A stretch of 5,288 bases of DNA. It comes from Actinomycetota bacterium. Its GTDB lineage: Bacteria; Actinomycetota; Acidimicrobiia; Acidimicrobiales; Microtrichaceae. The position numbers and the translations under genes were made by a program. Positions 1 to 5,288 of the stretch are shown here, piece after piece. The number at the start of each line of letters is the position of its first letter. Position 1 is the stretch's first letter. The stretch spans positions 1 through 5,288 of the forward strand of contig JAFDWA010000148.1 in assembly GCA_018268735.1 (NCBI GenBank), read 5' to 3'. The notes under the pieces were generated by a model. The model saw only the letters and a program-made list of their open reading frames with translations. It was not told the DNA's origin and did not search any database.

Positions 1-1035
1 GAGCCTCCGCGTCGGCTCATCGCTGCAGACGACGCGGCCCGGCCGATGTATGTGACCGAACCCGGCTCCCATGTGCGCAAGGACGGCGGACGGCTGGAGG
101 TCACCAAGCACCGGGAGTCGATCGCCAGCACCCGGCTCATCGACGTGTCGCAGTTGTGCATCTACGGCAACGTCCAGGTGTCGACGCAACTGATCCGGGA
201 GCTGATGGCGCGGGAGATCCCAGTGATGTGGTTCAGCGGTGCTGGGTGGTTCCAGGGGATCACGGAGGGTCTTCCCGGCAAGAACGTCGAGCTGCGTCGG
301 CGGCAATACCGCGTGGCCGATGCCGGCTCGCTGGAGATCGCCCGCTCGATGATCGAGGGGAAGATCCGCAACAGCAGAACGATCCTCCGACGCAACACCC
401 GGGATCGGGATCGCGACGTGCTCGAGTCTCTCCGACGGCTGGCATCCAAGGCATCCAAGGCGGCCGACGTCGCACAACTGCTCGGCTACGAAGGCACCGC
501 AGCACGCCTCTACTTCGGTCAGTTCCCGACCATGCTGCGCGGTCCCGAGTCGCTTCCAGGCGGTGTCTTCAACATGGCGGGACGAAACCGCCGACCGCCG
601 ACCGACCCCATCAACTGCTTGCTGTCGTACTGCTACTCGTTGCTCGTGAAGGATTGCGTCGCGACCCTCCGGTCGTTGGGATTCGACCCGTACCTCGGCT
701 TCCTCCACCGTCCTCGGTTCGGTCGGCCTGCGCTCGCGCTTGATCTCGCCGAGGAGCTTCGTCCGGTGATAGCAGAATCCGTCGTGCTCACCGTCGTGAA
801 CAACGGAGAGGTCAGGCCGTCGCACTTCGTCGTCAAGGCTGGCGGTGTCTCGCTCACACTTGACGGGCGACGGGCGGTGCTCGCTGCCCACGAGCGACGA
901 ATGGAGACCGAGATCGCCCATCCGATTTTCGAGTACAAGGCGACCTGGCGGCGCATCATCGAGGTTCAGGCCCGACTCCTGGCAGCGCTGCTCATGGGGG
1001 AGATCGACTCGTATCCTCCGATGATCGTGCGGTGA
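1..1035 (+). CDS. cas1: Cas1 integrase, C-terminal part of a probable Cas4-Cas1 fusion (5' end outside window)
   Basis: Cas1 is the metal-dependent integrase that, with Cas2, inserts new spacers at the leader end of a CRISPR array. Numbering from the Met at base 46 (329 residues), the protein begins with the usual Cas1 beta-strand opening (MYVTEPGSHVRKDGGRLEV) and carries the expected catalytic residues: E149 in GYEGTAARLYF, H221 in GFLHRPRFGRPALALD, and D233/E236 in ALDLAEELRP. It ends GEIDSYPPMIVR. The ATG at 46 is probably not the true start. No Shine-Dalgarno sequence precedes it, and the frame is open from base 1, encoding EPPRRLIAADDAARP. That stretch resembles the linker joining Cas4 to Cas1 in fused proteins of type I-G (I-U) loci, where Cas4 checks the PAM and trims prespacers. 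The Cas4 domain itself lies outside the window, so the fusion is inferred. cas2 follows after three bases, consistent with one operon. An unfused Cas1 starting at 46 remains possible. Confidence 0.93.
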   Translation, partial: EPPRRLIAADDAARPMYVTEPGSHVRKDGGRLEVTKHRESIASTRLIDVSQLCIYGNVQVSTQLIRELMAREIPVMWFSGAGWFQGITEGLPGKNVELRRRQYRVADAGSLEIARSMIEGKIRNSRTILRRNTRDRDRDVLESLRRLASKASKAADVAQLLGYEGTAARLYFGQFPTMLRGPESLPGGVFNMAGRNRRPPTDPINCLLSYCYSLLVKDCVATLRSLGFDPYLGFLHRPRFGRPALALDLAEELRPVIAESVVLTVVNNGEVRPSHFVVKAGGVSLTLDGRRAVLAAHERRMETEIAHPIFEYKATWRRIIEVQARLLAALLMGEIDSYPPMIVR

Positions 1036-1038
1036 CCC

Positions 1039-1323
1039 ATGAAGCGCGACCGACACCTTGTGAGCTACGACATCCGTGACCCGAAGCGGCTTCGCCTTGT
1101 TGCCAAGACACTCCATGCGTTCGGCACGAGGATGCAGTACTCGGTGTTCGTCTGCGACCTCTCGTTCCAAGAACTCATAGACATGAAGGAGGAGCTCCGT
1201 TCGATCCTGTGTCCAGAGGACTCGGTCATGATCGTCCCACTCGGACCCGGATACGACTCCTCGTGCTTCGACTTCATGGGAGCGCGTCGTGACCTTCCGA
1301 GCGATGGTCCGGTCATCGTCTGA
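1039..1323 (+). CDS. cas2: Cas2, CRISPR adaptation protein
   Basis: This 94-residue protein is the normal length for Cas2, the small ferredoxin-fold dimer that bridges two Cas1 dimers in the spacer-integration complex. The N-terminal strand HLVSYDIRDPKRL holds the conserved aspartate (D11) of the family. It is followed by a helix and by the MQYSVFVCDLS strand, which matches the usual Q-x-S-V-F/Y-x-C/G pattern. SVMIVPLG supplies the later strand. The gene starts three bases after the cas1 stop with no clear ribosome-binding site, so translation is probably coupled to cas1. Its stop is followed directly by the leader and array. Cas2 nuclease activity is not needed for integration in studied systems, so D11 identifies the family without proving catalysis. 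Confidence 0.95.
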   Translation: MKRDRHLVSYDIRDPKRLRLVAKTLHAFGTRMQYSVFVCDLSFQELIDMKEELRSILCPEDSVMIVPLGPGYDSSCFDFMGARRDLPSDGPVIV

Positions 1324-1506
1324 GAGGCTGATACCTGCGAGTGCTGAGGTGGATCGTCGTTTCCCGGGCAGCGCTCGAATCGCTGACGTAGCTTGCGATT
1401 GCGGCTACTTGACAACCGAAATCGCGCTTGGGTCGTGTACGCGTCAGCTCCACCGCTCGAACTGAGCGCCGGGTGACCTTCTGTGACAAGCTGCGTCACG
1501 CCAGCT
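1324..1506 (+). promoter_or_regulatory. CRISPR leader between cas2 and the first repeat
   Basis: This 183-bp stretch has no convincing gene and lies between cas2 and repeat 1, where a leader is expected. Such leaders hold the array promoter and guide integration to the first repeat. A perfect -35-like TTGACA lies at 1409-1414, but no good -10 follows at 17-18 bp (GTCGTG/TCGTGT), so the promoter call is weak. The TTGACA directly follows a short inverted repeat, GTAGC (1388-1392) with GCTAC (1404-1408). GTGAC occurs at 1473-1477 and 1483-1487 and is matched by GTCAC at 1495-1499, close to the array. Assigning the leader to this side also rests on the ATTGCGGC 3' end of the repeats read on the plus strand, which resembles the common ATTGAAAC handle. 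Confidence 0.65.
1483..1499. repeat. Inverted repeat GTGAC-N7-GTCAC at the leader-array junction
   Basis: GTGAC at 1483-1487 and GTCAC at 1495-1499 form a perfect 5-bp inverted repeat ending seven bases before repeat 1. Another GTGAC lies ten bases upstream of the left arm, at 1473-1477. The position fits a leader-anchoring site for the Cas1-Cas2 complex or a regulator site, but no function can be read from the sequence, and 5-bp arms can arise by chance. Confidence 0.35.
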
Positions 1507-2418
1507 CCATCCCCGGCCCTCGGGCCGGGGCTCCATTGCGGCTCACCGGCTGCAAGGTGACGTCGTGGGAACTGGCCTGCCATCCCCGGCCCTCGGGCCG
1601 GGGCTCCATTGCGGCCAGAACTGCTCCTCGCTTCAGTCGGTCCCGGCGTTGCCATCCCCGGCCCTCGGGCCGGGGCTCCATTGCGGCACCCGACGCGACA
1701 GCCAGGCCGCCGAGGGCGGTGTAACCATCCCCGGCCCTCGGGCCGGGGCTCCATTGCGGCGTGATCTCCATCAGCCGTCGCGTCAACGCAGCCAGGCCAT
1801 CCCCGGCCCTCGGGCCGGGGCTCCATTGCGGCGGGCTGGCGATCTTCATCGGCACGCCACCTCGACCGGATGCCATCCCCGGCCCTCGGGCCGGGGCTCC
1901 ATTGCGGCCGGGCAGCGCCTCGGCCAGCATCCGCTCGGCGGCACGCCATCCCCGGCCCTCGGGCCGGGGCTCCATTGCGGCGACACAGCGGAGCCGGAGT
2001 GATCGGTGCGGTCCCCGACCCATCCCCGGCCCTCGGGCCGGGGCTCCATTGCGGCCGCTGCAGTCGCAGGATCGATTCCGCCGGTGTCCGCGCCATCCCC
2101 GGCCCTCGGGCCGGGGCTCCATTGCGGCGCCATGAGCGGGCTCGTCAACCAGCCGGTGATCGCCGCCATCCCCGGCCCTCGGGCCGGGGCTCCATTGCGG
2201 CGACGGCTTCACCGACGAGCAGCTCGCCAAGTTCCTGATCCATCCCCGGCCCTCGGGCCGGGGCTCCATTGCGGCCCGGCACGGTCTTGAACTTGCGGAG
2301 CTCGCGGGGGCCATCCCCGGCCCTCGGGCCGGGGCTCCATTGCGGCGACCGTTCCGGGAACGTTCCAGCAACGTTGCTGGAACCATCCCCGGCCCTCGGG
2401 CCGGGGCTCCATTGCGGC
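1507..2418 (+). CRISPR. CRISPR array, leader-proximal segment: 13 repeats, 12 complete spacers
   Basis: Thirteen identical 36-bp repeats start at 1507, 1580, 1652, 1725, 1797, 1873, 1946, 2020, 2093, 2166, 2240, 2311 and 2383. Each begins CCATCCCCGGCCC and ends CTCCATTGCGGC. The centre is a perfect 9-bp inverted repeat (CCCCGGCCC / GGGCCGGGG) around TC, so the RNA would form a very stable hairpin, as expected for Cas6-type processing. The twelve unique spacers are 37, 36, 37, 36, 40, 37, 38, 37, 37, 38, 35 and 36 nt. Plus-strand transcription is inferred from the adjoining cas genes and leader and from the ATTGCGGC tail after the hairpin, resembling a 5' crRNA handle. Type I-G is the likely subtype, given the probable Cas4-Cas1 fusion. 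The array continues beyond the IS element at 4991. Confidence 0.98.
2347..2383. repeat. Spacer 12, built of nested palindromes
   Basis: The spacer between repeats 12 and 13 is almost wholly palindromic. GTTCC-G-GGAAC lies at 2351-2361, GGAACGTTCC at 2357-2366, and a perfect 22-bp palindrome at 2362-2383, made of GTTCCAGCAAC and its reverse complement. The final C of the palindrome is the first base of repeat 13. The half-site GTTCC/GGAAC occurs four times in alternating orientation. The source sequence may have been an operator, recombination site or terminator-like element of a phage or plasmid, which is inference. Confidence 0.85.
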
Positions 2419-2445
2419 GGATGAGCGTCTCGATCCCCTTCTTTC
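2419..2445 (+). other. Left fragment of spacer 13, cut by the IS element
   Basis: These 27 bases follow repeat 13 and end in CTTTC, the first copy of the IS target duplication. Joined to bases 4982-4990 (CAGCAGCAG) after removing one duplication copy, they rebuild a 36-nt spacer, within the 35-40 nt range of the others. If the array is transcribed on the plus strand, this fragment is the handle-proximal, seed-containing part of the guide. Confidence 0.92.
2441..2445. repeat. Target-site duplication CTTTC, left copy
   Basis: CTTTC directly precedes the TGTC end of the IS and is repeated directly after its GACA end at 4977-4981. A 5-bp duplication is within the 4-8 bp range known for IS21-family transposition. 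Confidence 0.9.
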
Positions 2446-2545
2446 TGTCAAGGGCCAGTGAGTTGTGCCCGGGGGCGGACAGTGGTTCTGCCCGGTGATG
2501 GCCAGCAGAACTGCCCGGTGGTGGCCGGGTGTTCTGCCCGGGGGT
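2446..2545. repeat. Left IS end with four phased TGCCCGG sites
   Basis: TGCCCGG occurs at 2466-2472, 2489-2495, 2512-2518 and 2535-2541, at exactly 23-bp intervals. The inner copies extend to about TGCCCGGTGGTGGCC. IS21-family ends are known to hold multiple repeats that bind the IstA transposase, and this is the likely role. The istB stop codon at 2546-2548 directly adjoins the fourth unit. Confidence 0.85.
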
Positions 2546-3316
2546 TCAGTTGGTCAGGGGCGTGACTCCTTTGCCGGTGGTGGCTTGGGTGAGGCGGATG
2601 CTGTCGCCGGTGGTGAGCACGATGTGGGCGTGGTGCAGGAGCCGGTCGACGGTCGCGTTGGCGATGGTCTTGGGCATGAGTTCGTCGAAGCCAGCGGGGT
2701 GCAGGTTCGATGACAGGGCGATGGAGCGTTTCTCATACGCGGCGTCGACGACGCGGTAGAGCGCTTCTGCGGTCTCGGCGGTGACGGGGAGTAGGCCGAT
2801 GTCGTCGATGATGATCACGTCTGCGCGCATGATCTTGCGGATTGCGCGGCTGGTGGTGTCGTCGGCTCGGTGTCGTCCGATGAGGACGCCGAGGGCTTCG
2901 AGGCTGAACCATGAGACGTGGGCGCCGGCGTCGATGGCTTGGTGGCCGAGCGCTTCGAGGAAGTGGCTCTTGCCGGTGCCCGACGGTCCGCACACGACGA
3001 TGTTCTCGTGACGGTCGATCCACTCGAGGGTGCGTAACGCCCGCTGGGTGGGTTCGGGGATGGAGGAGACGGTGTCGTCCCAGCCGTCGAAGGTCTTGCC
3101 GGTGGGGAACCCGGCGGCCTTGCGTCTCGCGTTGATCGAGGATGCTTGGCGTCCGGCGAGTTCCTCGGTCAACAAGGCTCGGATGGCCTCCGCGGGGTCC
3201 CAGCGTTGCGCTTTCGCGGTCGCGAGCAACTCTGGGGCTGCGGCGCGCATGTGCGGGAGCCTGAGTTGGCGCAACAGGTCGACGACATCATCCGCGGGGT
3301 TCGAGATCGCGTTCAT
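2546..3316 (-). CDS. istB: IstB, AAA+ ATPase transposition helper of IS21 family
   Basis: IstB is the ATP-dependent regulator that assembles on target DNA and activates the IstA transposase. This 256-residue protein is of normal family length. It has an N-terminal helical region (residues 1-80) starting MNAISNPADDVVDLLRQLRL, a Walker A motif GPSGTGKS at 110-117, a Walker B motif VIIIDDIG at 167-174 with D171/D172, a sensor-like ALSSN at 200-204, and the conserved ATVDRLLHHAHIV at 221-233. The start codon overlaps the istA stop as ATGA (3313-3316), implying translational coupling. A purine-rich GAAGGG lies about eight bases before the ATG, inside the end of istA. No truncation or frameshift is seen. 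DnaC/DnaA-like relatives share the fold, but the pairing with IstA settles the identity. Confidence 0.96.
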   Translation of the reverse strand: MNAISNPADDVVDLLRQLRLPHMRAAAPELLATAKAQRWDPAEAIRALLTEELAGRQASSINARRKAAGFPTGKTFDGWDDTVSSIPEPTQRALRTLEWIDRHENIVVCGPSGTGKSHFLEALGHQAIDAGAHVSWFSLEALGVLIGRHRADDTTSRAIRKIMRADVIIIDDIGLLPVTAETAEALYRVVDAAYEKRSIALSSNLHPAGFDELMPKTIANATVDRLLHHAHIVLTTGDSIRLTQATTGKGVTPLTN

Positions 3317-4788
3317 CTGCCGAACCCTTCCCAGGCGGAGGTGCCGGTCTGCAACGAGTGCACGTCACCCGCAGAGCGTCGTTGTCCGGGTGGGTTCGCA
3401 GCGAGGATCGACGCGAGGTCTCCGTCGGCGAACCGGCCGAAAGACGCCGCGTGTCCGAGCGCCCAGTCGACACGTTCGGTGCCGTGCAGCGCGGCGAGCT
3501 CGACCGCGTCAGCCATCTTCACCTTCACCCTCGACGTGCCCGCCGAGGCGGCTTCGACCAACCAGAGCCGGGCGCCGTCACCGAGCGCCAAGAACGCCTC
3601 CTCAGCTCGGTTCGATGGCTTTGGAACCCGGCCGGGACCGTCGGGTCGGGCCGGGTAGTGAGCGTTGTCGATCACCGGGTTGCCCGGTGTCGAGCGGCGA
3701 TGCCGGGCAACCTCGACCGGGCCCGCTGGGCCGCAGTGCACGGCGACGATCTCGTCGCCATCCACGCGAACCCAGACGGTTTCATCCGCGAGCGTGTGGG
3801 GGACCGAGTAGGTGACACCGCCGTAGCTGAACGTTGCGGACCACCCAACCCGGCGGGTCTCACCGAACACCGTCGTGTAGGGCCGCTCCGGAAGCCGATG
3901 CAACCGGACCTGTTCCTCGACGAGCATCACCGCCGGTGCCCGCCGGGTCACTCGATGCTCGCGGTTGTTGACCTCGACCATGAACGCGTCGCACGCCTCG
4001 ACCAACTCGCCCCACGACTCGTAGTCGCCCCGAAGGTTCGCATCGGTGGGCACCAGATCGGCTTTCGCGACCCGCACGGTTGCTTCGACCCCGCCCTTCG
4101 ACTCGGGATCAGCTGGCACGCACGTCTCGACGGTGACGCCGTAGTGGCCGCCGAACGCAACCATCTCCGGATGACGGACCGCGATCCCCGCCACATGGCC
4201 GGTGGTGACGGTGCGTTCGTTGTCGGTCAACCAGTAGGTCGGCACACCCCCGAAGACACGCATCGACCGGTCCAGACACGAGATCGTGGTGGCCATCTTG
4301 CGGTCCCACACCGGGATCACCACCCGCAACCGCGACCACGCCAACCACGCGCAGAACAACAACGTCGCCCGACCCCCAACACTCGGGCCTGTTCCCCAGT
4401 CCCACTGCGCCCACATGCCCGGCTCCACGATCCACGGCCGATACACACGGCGACGGCCCCTGGCGTGGTTCGCCTTCACCTCCGCGACCGCACGACGAAC
4501 CGTGCGCTCCGAACCGGTGAACCCCAGCCCCCGGAGCTTGTCGAACGCGACATCGGCGCGGATCTTGGCGTCGCTGCGTTCCACCCACTCCTCGATCTTC
4601 GCCAGGAACGGATCGATGATCCGTTCCCGCCGCTCGGGTCCTTCATCGACCAGTTCGCCCGCGTCGCGTTTCGCGACGTAGCGGGCAACAGTGTGATGTG
4701 AGCAACCAGCCAGCTCGCCGGCATCTCTGAACGACCCAGTCAGGTCGAACGCTTCCAGAATGTTCATGATCTCCTCGCGAGACTTCAC
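3313..4788 (-). CDS. istA: IstA, DDE transposase of IS21 family
   Basis: IstA cuts the IS ends and joins them to target DNA. From the GTG at 4788 the protein has 491 residues, starting VKSREEIMNILEAFDLTGS. A helix-turn-helix lies at about residues 19-40 (FRDAGELAGCSHHTVARYVA) and a second DNA-binding helical segment at about 75-105, containing GSERTVRRAVAEVK. The retroviral-integrase-type catalytic core follows, with D130 in AQWDWGTGP, D189 in YWLTDNERTV and E235 in ESKGGVEATV. A beta-rich C-terminal part includes GGVTYSVPHTLADETVWVRV. The GTG start is preferred because AGGAGG (4794-4799) precedes it by five bases and the product begins like actinobacterial relatives. The frame stays open to an ATG at 4902, but the 38 extra residues are not family-like. 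The gene ends in a 4-bp overlap with istB and appears intact. Confidence 0.95.
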   Translation of the reverse strand: MKSREEIMNILEAFDLTGSFRDAGELAGCSHHTVARYVAKRDAGELVDEGPERRERIIDPFLAKIEEWVERSDAKIRADVAFDKLRGLGFTGSERTVRRAVAEVKANHARGRRRVYRPWIVEPGMWAQWDWGTGPSVGGRATLLFCAWLAWSRLRVVIPVWDRKMATTISCLDRSMRVFGGVPTYWLTDNERTVTTGHVAGIAVRHPEMVAFGGHYGVTVETCVPADPESKGGVEATVRVAKADLVPTDANLRGDYESWGELVEACDAFMVEVNNREHRVTRRAPAVMLVEEQVRLHRLPERPYTTVFGETRRVGWSATFSYGGVTYSVPHTLADETVWVRVDGDEIVAVHCGPAGPVEVARHRRSTPGNPVIDNAHYPARPDGPGRVPKPSNRAEEAFLALGDGARLWLVEAASAGTSRVKVKMADAVELAALHGTERVDWALGHAASFGRFADGDLASILAANPPGQRRSAGDVHSLQTGTSAWEGFGR

Positions 4789-4793
4789 TCGCA

Positions 4794-4799
4794 CCTCCT
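4794..4799 (-). promoter_or_regulatory. istA: Ribosome-binding site deciding the istA start
   Basis: Minus-strand AGGAGG, a perfect Shine-Dalgarno core, ends five bases before the GTG at 4788. This supports the GTG over the in-frame ATG at 4902, which lacks a comparable site and sits among the transposase-binding repeats of the IS end. Confidence 0.75.
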
Positions 4800-4881
4800 G
4801 CTCGATGTGCTTCGTCAGCAACGAGCAGTCGAGTAGGAGGAGCACCCCCACCAGCGGACCAGCAGGGAAACGGACTTCAAC

Positions 4882-4976
4882 GAGGGCAGAACAACCGGCC
4901 ACGACCGGGCAGAACTGTTGACCGCCACCGGGCAGCTACATGGCCGCCACCGGGCACGATCTCATGGCCGCCGACA
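4882..4976. repeat. Right IS end with phased CCGGGCA sites
   Basis: The reverse complement of the left-end motif, CCGGGCA, occurs at 4950-4956, 4928-4934 and 4905-4911, with a degenerate GAGGGCA at 4882-4888. The steps are 22, 23 and 23 bp. The outermost site ends 20 bases from the IS terminus, matching the 20-base offset at the left end. These are the probable IstA-binding sites. Together with 4789-4881 the region should also hold the istA promoter, but I could not find a convincing one. Confidence 0.85.
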
Positions 4977-4981
4977 CTTTC
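4977..4981. repeat. Target-site duplication CTTTC, right copy
   Basis: CTTTC directly follows the GACA end of the IS and matches 2441-2445 exactly. Confidence 0.9.
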
Positions 4982-4990
4982 CAGCAGCAG
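4982..4990 (+). other. Right fragment of spacer 13
   Basis: CAGCAGCAG lies between the right duplication and repeat 14. It supplies the last nine bases of the spacer interrupted by the IS. With 2419-2445 it gives a 36-nt spacer. Confidence 0.9.
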
Positions 4991-5288
4991 CCATCCCCGG
5001 CCCTCGGGCCGGGGCTCCATTGCGGCACCTCGATGTTCACGGGGCTCGCACAGGGTGCCGCCACCATCCCCGGCCCTCGGGCCGGGGCTCCATTGCGGCA
5101 CAGCGCCTTGTTGAACACGGCAACGCCGCACATGCCGCCATCCCCGGCCCTCGGGCCGGGGCTCCATTGCGGCCCTGGGCTGGTCGAGGTCTCCTCGGGG
5201 AGAGACGCCCATCCCCGGCCCTCGGGCCGGGGCTCCATTGCGGCATCGCACGCAGCTACCGGTCCGGGTCGACGCAGCTGCCATCCCC
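4991..5288 (+). CRISPR. CRISPR array, leader-distal segment beyond the IS: 4 full repeats and a partial one
   Basis: Repeats identical to those at 1507-2418 start at 4991, 5064, 5138 and 5209. An 8-base repeat start, CCATCCCC, lies at 5281-5288 where the window ends. The spacers are 37 nt (5027-5063), 38 nt (5100-5137), 35 nt (5174-5208) and 36 nt (5245-5280), all unique. No repeat is degenerate, so the trailer end is not reached and the array continues to the right. These older spacers are now 2.5 kb further from the leader promoter, with the IS between. Confidence 0.98.

Larger units (their letters stand above)
2446..4976 (-). mobile_element. Complete IS21-family insertion sequence inside a CRISPR spacer
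   Basis: The element is 2531 bp, bounded by TGTC at 2446-2449 and GACA at 4973-4976, with a perfect CTTTC duplication outside both ends. The ends are related imperfect inverted repeats. Read inward, each has TGTC, then GGCCA/TGAG-like sequence, then GTGCCCGG at the same distance. It carries istA and istB as an overlapping minus-strand pair, the standard IS21 layout, and the size is typical of the family. Both genes are intact and both ends and the duplication are perfect, so it looks recent and potentially still mobile. Its genes run opposite to the inferred direction of array transcription. Confidence 0.96.

Noticed and set aside
156..743. A 195-codon open frame overlapping cas1 in another frame
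   Set aside because: Low-complexity R/P-rich translation opposite a clear Cas1, so a codon-bias shadow.
1324..1410. Rho-independent terminator after cas2
   Set aside because: Only short inverted repeats (such as GTAGC/GCTAC) are present and no U-run follows them.
1065..2386. Long minus-strand open frames across the array, and plus-strand ones at 1428-2290, encoding repeats such as NGAPARGPGM, PRPEGRGW or SPALGPGLHCG
   Set aside because: The repeats are 36 bp and the spacers near 36 nt, so all frames pass through without stops. The peptides are just the CRISPR repeat translated, with no start signals or protein family.
2465..2759. Small plus-strand open frames covering the left IS end and the end of istB
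   Set aside because: They span the repeated transposase sites and the antisense of istB, with no family resemblance.
3358..4701. A 447-codon plus-strand open frame opposite istA
   Set aside because: Antisense shadow of a G+C-rich gene. The product is rich in R, P and H with no recognisable domain, whereas the minus strand gives a clear IstA.
4789..4902. Upstream ATG at 4902 as the istA start
   Set aside because: It lies within the transposase-binding repeats, lacks a ribosome-binding site, and adds 38 residues not expected of the family. The GTG at 4788 has AGGAGG five bases upstream.
1543..5280. Open reading frames in most spacers (for example DGFTDEQLAKFLI at 2202-2239) as evidence of phage coding targets
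   Set aside because: A 36-nt G+C-rich stretch is usually open in at least one of six frames, so this alone says nothing. Only spacers with a recognisable motif were reported.
4877..5284. Minus-strand open frames at the right end with the same repeated peptides
   Set aside because: Same artefact of CRISPR repeats, running on into the IS end.

Overview
The window carries the adaptation end of a CRISPR-Cas locus: the Cas1 part of an apparent Cas4-Cas1 fusion, cas2, a leader, and a long array of 36-bp repeats. A complete IS21-family insertion sequence (istA/istB) splits the array. The DNA is strongly G+C rich and codon third positions in the cas and ist genes are mostly G or C. The IS21 proteins look like actinobacterial versions, so a high-GC actinobacterium is my best guess, but no marker gene fixes the taxon.

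Layout. 1-1035 (+): cas1, whose frame is open to the left window edge and reads like the linker of Cas4-Cas1 fusions. 1039-1323 (+): cas2, three bases after the cas1 stop. 1324-1506: non-coding leader. 1507-2418: thirteen identical repeats and twelve spacers. 2441-4981: a 2531-bp IS21-family element (2446-4976) flanked by a 5-bp target duplication, CTTTC. It sits inside the thirteenth spacer. Its genes run on the minus strand as istA then istB, overlapping by 4 bp. 4991-5288: the array resumes with four more full repeats and an eighth-base stub of another at the window edge.

The Cas4-Cas1 fusion, the Cas2 partner and a repeat built round a very stable hairpin suggest a type I-G (formerly I-U) system. 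Type V-B also uses Cas4-Cas1 fusions, so the effector genes, presumably upstream, are needed to settle the subtype. Cas4 would select and trim prespacers by their PAM, and Cas1-Cas2 would insert them at the leader-repeat junction near 1507. Removing the IS and one copy of the duplication rebuilds a 36-nt spacer, the normal size here, so the element jumped into an existing functional array.

I see no wholly undescribed system. The most notable points are the cleanly datable IS insertion in a spacer, a spacer made of nested palindromes, a spacer whose translation resembles a phage terminase motif, and the regular 23-bp phasing of repeated sites at the IS ends.
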